This document shows positions 45,752 to 56,035 of a stretch of 64,000 nucleotides of DNA, piece by piece. The notes under the pieces are model-generated. The model had not been told where the DNA came from, did not search any database, and was given only the letters and a program-made list of their open reading frames with translations. Source of the DNA: Maylandia zebra (lineage: Eukaryota; Chordata; Actinopteri; Cichliformes; Cichlidae); contig NC_135172.1 of NCBI RefSeq assembly GCF_041146795.1, positions 11,708,137 through 11,772,136 of the forward strand. The letters are read 5' to 3'. The number at the start of each line of letters is the position of its first letter. Positions within the stretch are counted from its first letter, which is position 1. A program made the translations under genes and the position numbers.

Positions 45752-47112
45752 TCAGTACATATTCAGTAAATGCAAATTATTTACACGGCAGTGCACTACA
45801 GGCATACATCTAGACTCCTCCACAGTAGCAGGTGGGATTTTCCTTTTTTGAGGACGGCTTCTTTTACCTGTCACTACGGATGGTCTGTTTATGTTTTGAT
45901 CAAGAGCCTTTTTTTGGGCAGCTGAAGAGGAGAAGTCTATCTTATGGCCAACCTCTGGCTGTATCTTGGTCACATTACCCAGCAAAACCCAGTAAGCAGG
46001 TTCATCTGTAACAGTCCTTGTGCCACGATCAAGACTGTTGCTTCTACTTTAAACAGAAGAGCAGCGACATGGCTGCAGTTCTCTGCGACTCCGGCCATAC
46101 AGCTGCAGTGGGCGACTTCAACCTTCCCTGTGATGCTCACAGTGACCCATGGCTGCAATGCTGGTTCATTCAGTCTTTGAGAGTGCAGGACCTGAAACAC
46201 ACACAGACAAAGTTCATTTAAAGACAAGAACTAATGAGCCATGGCCGACATAAATGTGTTTTATCTACTTTATCATAAATGTAACAAAGTGTTTAGAAAG
46301 TTAGCCCATACATGTGATTTTTCATTTCTTTATGTGTCCATCGCTGCATGTTATAGTGTAAATCTGTCTGTTCTCTGTCAGAAACCTGCCTGCAGAGAAT
46401 GAACCTAAAGTATGTAATGCAAGGATGTCATCACTTTAGAGATGGGGAAAGCATAAAGTGACAATTATGAATCACTTAATATGATAAGGAGATTCTGCAG
46501 GTCATTAATCAATGTATAAAACTAAAATAAAATGTATTTTTAGTGACACAGGATACAAACATGGAAGCAAGATGTATAATTAGGATTATTTATAATAAAT
46601 ATGAATAAATTAGTGCAATTTCTTTAACCATAAAGAATAACTAAATCCTTCAGGACAATGTCACATCAATGCACTGAACTCACTGTTATCCCTCTAACAG
46701 CCTCCACATGTTCTCACTGTAATTTCCCCTCATGAATGAATTTATGCTGCACTAATCTGAATGTTTGCAGGGAAATCAAACGCATTTCACACGCAGTACT
46801 CGAGCTGACTTACCTTTGTTTGAATGACGACTTGTACGCGCTGACTCCACAGACAAGGTACGAAAATATGTCAGGCTACGTCAGTAGCGCTAGGTGTTCG
46901 GGGTTTCTACTCCACGGCCGTATTTCATACGGGTCCACATTTCCAATGCACGCTATTTTCTGCAAGTACCGCTGCTTCGCCTCTGGACGCAATCGGTCTC
47001 TATACAGTTCACTCTCTTTTGAGCTGCTTTTAAGCATCTTTCTTGTAGTCGTCGTTCCAACACAGTGTGTTTTTTTGATTCGTAGACCCCGAAAATGCCG
47101 CTGCGCTCCCAC
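45752..47112 (-). pseudogene. YqaJ/SWIM nuclease-like ORF remnants of ISL2EU
   Basis: The N-terminal exon (about 47080-46812) encodes KESELYRDRLRPEAKQRYLQ and CIGNVDPYEIRPWSRNPEHL, then a TAG before PDIFSYLVCGVSAYKSSF and a GTAAGT donor. Downstream, 46180-46040 encodes a SWIM zinc finger (CSCMAGVAENCSHVAALLF; CXC..CXH), and 45985-45752 encodes KIQPEVGHKIDFSSSAAQKK. The nuclease core is missing. Confidence 0.72.
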
Positions 47113-47160
47113 AATGCATTGCGGCGTGACGTCAACTCCAAAGCCCTATTCTACTCTACA

Positions 47161-47162
<2 letters not shown>

Positions 47163-47195
<33 letters not shown>
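47163..47195. repeat. (CA)n microsatellite
   Basis: About 16 CA units between the ISL2EU element and the ERV. Confidence 0.95.
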
Positions 47196-47197
<2 letters not shown>

Positions 47198-47386
47198 GTG
47201 AAACTACATTTGCTCTCCCCTGATTTAGTGGTAAGGTATTATTCATTTTCACCCTGGCAGTAGTTTGGTTAGGTGAGTGACTGGCCAAATATTAAGAGCA
47301 GATGCAAAGTAACTCAGTGGTAATGCACTCCAGTTGAAAGCAGAAGAAGCGAACAGTATTCAAAGACAGTTTTTTTGGTTGGCTGA

Positions 47387-47939
47387 TGTCAATGGAAAAT
47401 TGTATTTAGTAGTCAGTATAATCTTTTAGTGATATAAGTTTGCATATGGTAGAATACTGCATGTAGTTATTTGTATTAGGAAATATTCAACCATGTATAC
47501 TTAGAGGCATATAATTAATTGTGTGTGATCACTAACAGGCTGCAGGCTTGGGGTGCACCCCAGGAATGCACCCCCATGTCCTGGGAGCACGAGAGAGCTT
47601 GTACCTGGTTTTATTGTTTTATGGCAGGATTAACGTAGTTACGTTTGTTTTAGTCTAAGTGCTCTTTGTTTAGATGAACTGCAGGACTTCCTCACCGTGT
47701 TATCTAGGGTGAACCATCTAGGGTGAGGGGGAGGCTACCCTCTTCCTGACCAAGGATGTTTGACCCTTTGATCAGCAGTAACACACACACACACACACAC
47801 ACTGAAGTATAAATAAAGACCGGGGCAGTTTCTTAGTGCGAGTCTCTCAGTAGGGAGCTGCCCTTGCTAGCAAGAACTCTGTGTGTTTCTCTTCTCTGAG
47901 TCTTTACTGAAGAAGTGTTTTAGAATATTTTCCCTAACA
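47387..47939 (+). repeat. 5' LTR of the ERV
   Basis: 553 bp, TGTCAATGGAAAATTG ... TTTTCCCTAACA. It contains a short CA repeat, then TATAAATAAAG (47811-47821), a likely TATA/polyadenylation region, about 120 bp from the end. Confidence 0.92.
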
Positions 47940-47944
47940 TTATT

Positions 47945-47962
47945 TGGTCCTTCGTAGCCGGA
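47945..47962 (+). other. Primer binding site, tRNA-Tyr-like
   Basis: TGGTCCTTCGTAGCCGGA lies 5 nt after the LTR. It is close to the complement of a tRNA-Tyr 3' end as I recall it (CCGGCTCGAAGGA plus CCA), with one extra base. The assignment is tentative. Confidence 0.55.
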
Positions 47963-48061
47963 GCAGAAAATATCAGAATTGTTATCTGTGACTCTGTTCC
48001 AGGATCCAGCACTGATTCCTGACGCCATGGGGAGCCAGCACCGAAGCCTGTGCACAGCCCT

Positions 48062-48735
48062 TGTCATGGCTGCACAGCAGTCGTGTGGTGAATTGAGAAA
48101 AGGATCCAAGATGCAGGCACTGACTGGGGTGCGAGTGAAAATTTATTTGCAGAGGTGATAAAGTGACAAAACAGGAAGAGCAGAGCGGGGAGTAAACAAA
48201 CCTAAACTGGGAAAACTAAAGAACAAAACTTAAACCAGACACTCACGGAAGGAGGAGCGAAATGCACAAAGAGAGATGGCAGAGAGACGCAGAATGAATA
48301 CCAGGTAACAGAATAATGCAGACTGACATGGCGTTAAACAGACGACGCAACAGAGAGCACAGGAAAACACAGGGCTTAAATACACGGGGAGTAATCAGGG
48401 AATGGGCCACAGGAGGGAGACACAGCTGGGAGCAATAAGGCTAACGAGACAGGGGAGAGGTAAAACTGAACACACTGACATGAGACATGAACTTTCAGAA
48501 TAAAACAGGAAACTAACAGACACAGAGAACCAGACCGGACACTGAACTTGACAGGCAGACTCATGAGCAGACACAATAACACCATGGACAGACAGAGGGA
48601 ACACAGAGAAGTGGAAGCAGGCAGGCAAAGAACAGAAACCTAACAAATGGCAAAATCACAACAGAATACACACTCTGAATGAACAAAAGCATAAGGAACA
48701 CAAAACACTGAGTCCTCAGACTCAGGACCATGACA
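48062..48735 (-). repeat. Solo LTR nested in the ERV leader
   Basis: 674 bp, TGTCATGG ... CCATGACA, with the 5-bp duplication GCCCT (48057-48061 and 48736-48740). Same family as 40916-41544: shared CAAGATGCAGGCA, GGGCTTAAATACAC, CACAGCTGGGAG and AATAAAACAGGAAAC phrases. On the minus strand it has TATTTAAG and AATAAA signals. Confidence 0.82.
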
Positions 48736-48917
48736 GCCCTCTTGGACGAGGAGAGAGCCCCAGGACGTTAAATTCGGGTCTGGGCCGGTGTTATAATCTG
48801 GTCCACGGCGGTGGGATTCAGTCCAATGATCTGAATCACCAGTGGGACGTCAGGGGTGAGAAACACTATTTTGGTATATAAGACGGCCGCAAAAGTTTAA
48901 AGAAATGTGGTAAAAAA

Positions 48918-49064
48918 GGTCTAAGTTCGCCAAAAGGAACTGTGTTTCGACCAGTTTTAGAGGTAGCTGAAATTATCTCGTGACAAATTAGGTTTAAGTT
49001 TGGCAAAAGGAACTATGTTTCGACCAGTTTTAGAGGTAGCTGAAATTATCTCGTGACAAATTAG
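48918..49064 (+). repeat. Two-copy 73-bp tandem repeat in the ERV leader
   Basis: Units start at 48918 and 48991, both containing GTTTCGACCAGTTTTAGAGG and ATCTCGTGACAAATTAG. Only a few differences lie between the units. Confidence 0.92.
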
Positions 49065-49231
49065 CGCGCAACTGTCTATGTGTGTGTATGTGTCTGGAAG
49101 TAAGTTGATTTTACAGCACAATACGCTGCTGAACTACTTCCATTTTTGTTTTCTTTGCTGAGGCTCACGTGCTGGTGACAGGAGAACGGTTGAGTTTCAT
49201 CTCATAAAACTGATACCGCTTCACCGTTAGG

Positions 49232-49528
49232 GTGAAGTCGAAGGCCGTATCAGTAAACCACTCTGAAGTCAAGCGTGCCAGCGACGGCCCAGCAAAATCT
49301 TTGAAAATGGGTGATAAACAAGAAAAATTAACACCTGATGAGAAATGTCTAGAAAAACAGCAAGCCGGAGCAGGACTAATCCAAAAGAAAGAGAGAGGAA
49401 TGCATAGTGGAAGAGCAAGAGGTAGAGGCTACACACACACACCAAACAGTGGCTTTAACACTACATGCTGGAGGTGTGGAAAAGAGGGACATTTTGTACG
49501 TGACTGTAAGAAACAAAGAAGACAGTAA
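49232..49528 (+). pseudogene. gag: ERV gag remnant with one zinc knuckle
   Basis: A 98-aa frame rich in Lys, Glu and Gln with an RGRARGRGY-like basic patch and one CCHC knuckle at its end (CWRCGKEGHFVRDC), the nucleic-acid binding part of nucleocapsid, followed by KKQRRQ and a stop. Matrix and capsid are missing, so this is the C-terminal end of Gag only. Confidence 0.75.
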
Positions 49529-52500
49529 CTCAGAATAGGATAGCAGCTCAGGTAAAGAGAGCAGTTCAGACTAGGAAGAACATAATAATCCCTCACCCAG
49601 CAAAAATTAGAGATCACAGTAGTTTGAAGTAGTTTAAAAAAGGGTTGGAAACAGACCCGACTGAATAGATATAAATGCAAGAGGAATAAAGTAAAATAAA
49701 CAAAAAGCTAAATTACAACTTAATTTTAATGCATTCAAACTAATAATAAAAAGGATAACAACCTATAAACTGGTATTAATAATGAAAGCAGATAATTCAC
49801 ACAAACAGAACTGTGATAACTGTGATAATTGGAGTGTGCAGCGTTTCCGTGAGCAGTTTTCCTGCATCTTGACTTGTGTGTAGAGTGTTCATAACATCAG
49901 CATCATGTTTTTGTTTATTTGTTTTGTTGGGTTGAAAAATAGTTAAATAAACTGGTGATCATATTTATGGATCACCATGGCACATATCATCAGCCATGTG
50001 ATTTATTTACGCAGATGAAAAAGTGAGTGTGAATGTGTCTGACGTCACAGTGTTTTTGTGCGCTGTGTAAAAGTAATTGCCTTTGATTGTGAGAGCGGTG
50101 ATTCTGCAGGTCACCAGCTATTTAAAATATATATATATATATATAAAAAAAAGAGTGAAAAAGAGACAAAATTTACATTGTAGATGAAAAATAATTATAG
50201 GAAAAAGGTTTTGTGTTGATCAGCCAAGAACAACTACAATCTTATTTTCTGCTTTTAAGAAAGGACTGTTCACAAAAACACAGAGAGAGAGAGAGAGAGA
50301 GAGAGATGTGTGTTGATTAAGCAGCGATGATAATAATGAACATGTCTTAGTTTGTTACTTTCAGGTGAAAAGCAGACCTGAATCAATTTTCCACATGCAG
50401 CGGTCGAAAGAAAGTTATAGTTTAACATCATTGGAAACATGCAGGCCAAGTTTCTGGCTGACTTATTTAAAGCGCCATGTGTCTCTCAACCTCACAAGCA
50501 AGTGCTCACTCCTCCCTGAAGAATGCAGCTCCAAAGAGCAATAACATGGCAGATAAAGACAGCAGCAAGTCCTGAGCAAAGAGTCCCAGCAAAGCAGCAG
50601 CAATGTGGACAAACAGCATCAGAGAAAAAGAGCAAACCCATCATCCTGACTGATCAGATGAATGGCACTGTGTCTACAACAAGCTGAAACTTCACTGTGC
50701 ATGTGAAGAAAACGTTTGAGGAGAACTGAACTGTTGGAGTTTGACATTTGCCACCTGTGGAGTAAAATGCCAAGAAGAGACAGTGGGACACAGGACAAAG
50801 CTGAAGAACTGCCGGCTGTTGGACTGTTGAAAGTGGGAGAGGAACACAGAGTGAGAAGACTAGGTGAGAACACAGAGGAATGCTGTTATTTAATGTGGGA
50901 AATCAAAATTTGGGTTAGCAAACCTGGGGAAAAGAAAACTGACTGCTTAAGTTGGAAAATTGTGAAGGAGTCTGAAACATTGTGAAAATAGAAACATACA
51001 AAATCACACAAACAAGCAGAACATGAATTAACCCTACTAACAATTCCATACACAAAATGACTCATGAAGACTCATAGCACATTAGTTAAGAAATGATTAA
51101 ATAATAGCAGAGAAGTGTGTAGAAAAGGCAGCTTTTAAGAACATGCTCTGCTGGATATGCAGCTCCACAGACATGCATTAGACCTGCCTAATAACACAAA
51201 CACCCATGCAATGAAAATTAGCTTGTTATCTTTCATCAGTGTTAAAATAGTGTCAATTTAGCAGACACTCGTTATCAAATACTGAATTTATCCAATGCAA
51301 AAAATTGACTCTCTAGGTTGCAGGACAACAGTTTAACTTTTGTGGGAAAAAAGATCCTGGTTTGACCAACCAGTGATCAGACAATAAATTTAGTTGTTAA
51401 TATAGTAAATTGGGAGAAGCTTCCTGCTTGATTGATGCAGCGCAAGTAATTTACTGTATGAGGGAAATTGTCTTTTGTGATACTATTTTGAACATGCATT
51501 TCTGTCGTCCTGTCAACTTAGTGGGTTAATAGCTGATATGCAAATTAGTTGATCGGTTTTAGATTAATGAAAGGTGACTGAATTCTAGCACGAGTGAATG
51601 GGATGTTTGTTGTGTGTTGAGTGGAGACTCTAAAACACTGAGTTTCCTGTTTTGATGTGCGAGTGAATCCTGTATTTAGATACACAACTCTGAATATGTC
51701 AGAACAAACTTCTTTTGTGAAGTGCATGACAGCATGTCACATGTTTTATGATGAAGGGAAAAAGGAAAATTGAATAAAATAGATCTGTGGTTTAAATGAG
51801 TGAAGAGCACAGACCTGGTGTTTAAACTCATAGCTAATAAGACATTAGGCTTATGTGTGTGTTGTGCAGCTGATGGTTGGTTTGGAGTTAATCTAGCTGA
51901 TGATTTTTCTTTTGTTGTGAAGTTGAGCCTGCCAATTAGTATGATGGTATGATGAACCATGCTAATGGTGATTTACCCTCCTGAGATGAGGAGCTTGTGT
52001 CATGACTATAACAAGGCCTTTTTATTTTGATACTTTCACAGTGCACTGGAAGTTTGGTTTGATAACCTCGGTTATTTTTCATTTTTATCTTTTGAACAGG
52101 CACTGATTTTGTTTGTCTATTTCTTTTCTTTAAGCAGATCTGCACGTCGGGAATTGAAAGTGCTATACGACCTGTCGAGAAAGCCGTTACAAGTGAGTTT
52201 TCTCCACATTAAAATGGGCTCTGGAGAAAGCTACTTATTTGGGACAATATTAGATGAGCGTCCCTGCCTAAAAAGGATTCAGCGAGGTAATCCGATCTAG
52301 AAGTTCTTCTTTTTCTTTTTCTTTTGAAATGACGTAATTTTGCTGAAAGTGGAAACTAAATGCGACGATGGTTTCCACTATCAGCAAAGAAAGAATGAAT
52401 GAATGAATGAATGGAAATAAAAAACAAACTGACTGACTGGTAAAAGCTGACAGGACTTGACCACGACTCAAGGTTAACCCCCACCTAGACAGGACACAAG

Positions 52501-54518
52501 GGTGGATGAATTTATGTGTTTTTGTTACAGGAGCAGAAAGATGACAGCAACATTCGAGGTTGCATGATGGTTTAACCTTTGAAATGCCATTTTCTGTGTC
52601 TGTGCATCTACCAGGGGTGTTATTCACTACCTTGTGTTGCTTACAGAGGTAACGGTGACAAAGTATGCATATGCCTGCGCAGCGCTAACATTTGCATTTT
52701 CTTTTCTACAGCATTGCAGTTTTTATGTGTTTGATCATGTGATTTATAAGAGGATTAGTTAATGGTTTTTTTTACTATAGGATTTCTGGGTTTATATGTG
52801 ACTGACATTCTTTCTACAGCTAGGGATGGCTAACTTTATGGTGTTTTTATGGCACCTCTGGAATGTGGATGGCTGGCGCCTGCCCACCAGGATGATCAAT
52901 GTGTGTTGCTAATGTTTGTTTTTTGAGATTCGGCAGAAGCGGACAAGTGACATGAGACAAACAAATAAGAGATGCGGTGTTATGGAATAGTTAATATGGG
53001 CTCATTTGCTGGCCACTCTTGAGCCCATAAATAATATATGAGTGGAGTGACTTTGCTTACGAGAAGTCACTGATTACATTACTGTTGACTGAGTACATGG
53101 GATGATCCATGTCTGAGGCAAATTATGGTAATAATTGTAGTTTACTGATTTGAGAAAACCTGCACATGACACTTGTCCTGCTAGTGCTGAATGCTTTATT
53201 ACTTTATAGGTGTTTATAGGTGTGAAGTTTGATTTCACTTCCAGATTTTGCTTTCCAGGCCATGATGGTGTGTATGCAGGCTCCTGGCAGAGCCAGGTGT
53301 TATGCAAAACACACTAATATTTTTATTGCAGGATTATAGGTCCAGGGTGGTGCTGCTCCAGGGGAGGAGATGCCCTGATGTTGCCTGGGATATGATCTAG
53401 CTAATCTTTTTCTTTAAGACAGGAATCTGATTTTGATGAGTTGACTCATGGGAGTGTCCATGTGTCAAGAGAAGGGATCCAGGACTAATATGAAACAATG
53501 AATTAACATTAAATTTTGTTTTATATAATTTTTGCAGCGATTTGTGTGATTAGCCGTTTTATTTACAAATATTAAACCTATACAAGTGGTGCACCCATGT
53601 TCAGATGAGGCTTTGATGGCCTATAAGTGAAGTTCACTGAACTAAAGAATGTGGTTTGATGATTGTTGACATACTCTCCAAATAGTTTGTCTTCCTAGCA
53701 AGGAAATACAGGTGCAGCAGTAATCTCCTGAGAAATCAGGACTATGCATGACGAGAAGGAGTGGCTGAGAGGATCGTCCACAAGATGGGAGCTGAGGCCA
53801 GGAGAGAGGCTTCAGGAGGATCAGAGATCATCTTCAGCACAGCGGACATCACACAGAGAGCTGTGCTACTGAGCTTCCGGGAGATCAAGAGGAGACTTCC
53901 CACACAGCGTTGGAATATGAAAACTTGAGGGATGGAGAGAGCGTGCCAAGCTCCATCGACAGCGCAGAGGGAATCTAAGGATGGCATCATGATTCTGTGA
54001 AAGCCCAGGAACCAGAAGCCATGGTGGTGATGACAGCAGTTTCCTATGAACAACACCTAATGCTGTGCCACTATACTGTGCATACGATGGCACACTGAAG
54101 ACTGCTGGGATCACAACAGCAGTAAGATAACTGAACCCAGCACCCTTTCCACAGAGGTGTTTTTCTGCAGAGGATGGACAGTAGAAGAGTCATAAGTATT
54201 CCTACCGCAGGATGAAGGCCTGAAGTGAGGTGATGGGGGTTGATAGAGGCCAATTCAAGTGCTTCTGACCTTTTCAACTGCCTGCAAAATAGCGGAGAGA
54301 TCCTCCTGGATTTATCAGAGCCACTGCAAAGAGGTCGAGGTCCCAAGAAACCCCGGCACCCTCAAGACAGCACAATAGAGAAATCTCACACTTGGTTGTT
54401 TCAGTGGTGAGGGGGGGGTGCTGATTGAGCCCCCGTAGGGTAAACTCGCACTTCAACCTCCAGCCTCTGATCAACTCTAGGGCAACCAAGTGCGAGGCGT
54501 GACGGACCTGTGTGCAAC
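49529..54518. other. ERV interior without recognisable viral genes
   Basis: About 5 kb where pol and most of env would be expected. I find no RT, integrase or protease motifs in any frame. Present are a (GA)n tract (50283-50306), an AT repeat near 50130, and an exon-like segment at 52140-52191 bounded by a CTTTAAGCAG acceptor-like and a GTGAGT donor-like site. Its origin is unknown; it could be captured host sequence. Confidence 0.5.
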
Positions 54519-55150
54519 CATGGGAAGGTGGACCCTCTTGGTTACCTTGACTACGACGCTCACTTTTACAGGACCCCAGCTGGTGCCGGAAACAGCTGAA
54601 CCAGGAGGAAGGCAGAGAAGATGGACACACGACAACTCTCACCTAAGGGATATGACGCAAGACCACATTCATCCGTGGATGAACAATGCCAGGTACCGTT
54701 ATATCCACGAAAGAACAAAAGCAGAATCGGCAAATACAGACTGTTATGTCTGTTCCCATCTACCCAGCACGGCAACATACCCCACAATATATATGTTCCT
54801 GGACTAACTGTCAGGGAAGAACTACTCTATGATACTAGCAGAGAAAGGGGACTTTGTGTCCTCTTCAACAACACATTCTGCGTTTACATAAAGAAGACGC
54901 ACATTCATCAAACATGACTGACGCCCTGAATGTTTTAAGACAGATCCAGCAGGCCCAAAATCAGGACTATGTAAGTGATACAAGTGACTGGTTTTCTTGG
55001 CTTTACACTGGCTCCTGGTTACAGGTGCTAAAAAGACTACTCATCGGAGTTGGGATATTTTTACTTTTATTTTGTGTCTTTGTAACGTGTATATTGCCAT
55101 GTATAAAACTCATGATTAACCGCATAATATTTTCTACTGTTGCTGCATAA
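54519..55150 (+). pseudogene. env: ERV env remnants: leader and transmembrane subunit end
   Basis: An ATG at 54519 starts a hydrophobic leader-like stretch (MGRWTLLVTLTTTLTF), and CYVCSH appears downstream at about 54744. After a frame change, a Cys-X7-Cys segment (GLCVLFNNTFC) and a membrane-proximal part with WFSWL precede a strong transmembrane helix (about 55030-55110) and a short basic tail. Order and composition fit a retroviral surface-subunit start followed by the end of the transmembrane subunit, with most of Env deleted. Described as remnants only. Confidence 0.65.
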
Positions 55151-55290
55151 ATAGCCATGACAAGTGATGATGATGATAATGACCCCGACCTGTTGGAACA
55201 CGAAGACTTTGTGTGATTAATGACGATGTGACAGAAAATGTACAACAAGATGTTACAAACTGGTATCTCACTTAAAGTTTTACTGACAAC

Positions 55291-55299
55291 AGGAGGGAA
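55291..55299 (+). other. ERV polypurine tract
   Basis: AGGAGGGAA immediately precedes the 3' LTR. Confidence 0.8.
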
Positions 55300-55689
55300 T
55301 GTTAATGGAAAATTGTATTTAGTAGTCAGTATAATCTTTTAGTGATATAAGTTTGCATATGGTAGAATACTGCATGTAGTTATTTGTATTAGGAAATATT
55401 CAACCATGTATACTTAGAGGCATATAATTAATTGTGTGTGATCACTAACAGGCTGCAGGCTTGGGGTGCACCCCAGGAATGCACCCCCACGTCCTGGGAG
55501 CACGAGAGAGCTTGTACCTGGTTTTATTGTTTTATAGCAGGATTAACGTAGTTACGTTTGTTTTAGTCTAAGTGCTCTTTGTTTAGATGAACTGCAGGAC
55601 TTCCTCACCGTGTTATCTAGGGTGAACCATCTAGGGTGAGGGGGAGGCTACCCTCTTCCTGACCAAGGATGTTTGACCCTTTGATCAGC

Positions 55690-55725
<36 letters not shown>

Positions 55726-55860
55726 AAGTATAAATAAAGACCGGGGCAGTTTCTTAGTGCGAGTCTCTCAGTAGGGAGCTGCCCTTGCTAGCAAGAACTC
55801 TGTGTGTTTCTCTTCTCTGAGTCTTTACTGAAGAAGTGTTTTAGAATATTTTCCCTAACA
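55300..55860 (+). repeat. 3' LTR of the ERV
   Basis: 561 bp. Differences from the 5' LTR seen by eye: TGTT/TGTC at the start, CACGTCC/CATGTCC, TATAGCAGG/TATGGCAGG, and a CA repeat about four units longer. Confidence 0.92.
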
Positions 55861-56035
55861 GCTGACATAAGCAAGTGTCGTGTCCTGTAATGACTATACC
55901 ATATTGCACCACTAGAGGGTGGTGTCATGAAATAAGAGTAAAGTGCAGTCGGGAAAATTTAGAGTTAGAATAAAGTTAAGATGCTAACTGATAACTCAAT
56001 GTGCATGTTTTTTTCTGCTTAGTTTTTTTGTCATC

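Larger units (their letters stand above)
44794..47147. mobile_element. ISL2EU-type element, deletion derivative
   Basis: Ends are AGGGCTTTGGAG ... and ... CTCCAAAGCCCT, an inverted repeat that extends imperfectly through a GACGTCACG / GATGTCACG motif. A 2-bp AT flanks each side (44792-44793, 47148-47149). It contains a plus-strand THAP-domain start and minus-strand YqaJ/SWIM remnants, the gene pair known from ISL2EU transposons. The transposase DDE domain and most of the nuclease are deleted. Confidence 0.8.
47387..55860 (+). mobile_element. Endogenous retrovirus, internally deleted, no pol
   Basis: LTRs at 47387-47939 and 55300-55860, flanked by the exact 5-bp duplication GCTGA (47382-47386 and 55861-55865). 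A primer site and polypurine tract are in place. The interior holds a nucleocapsid-type remnant (49232-49528) and Env-like remnants (54519-55150), but I find no protease, RT or integrase. LTRs differ by about three substitutions plus a CA-repeat length change, so insertion was recent even though the element lacks pol. It carries a nested solo LTR. Confidence 0.88.

Noticed and set aside
50130-50306. AT and GA runs considered as an origin or regulatory array
   Set aside because: Simple microsatellites with no further structure.
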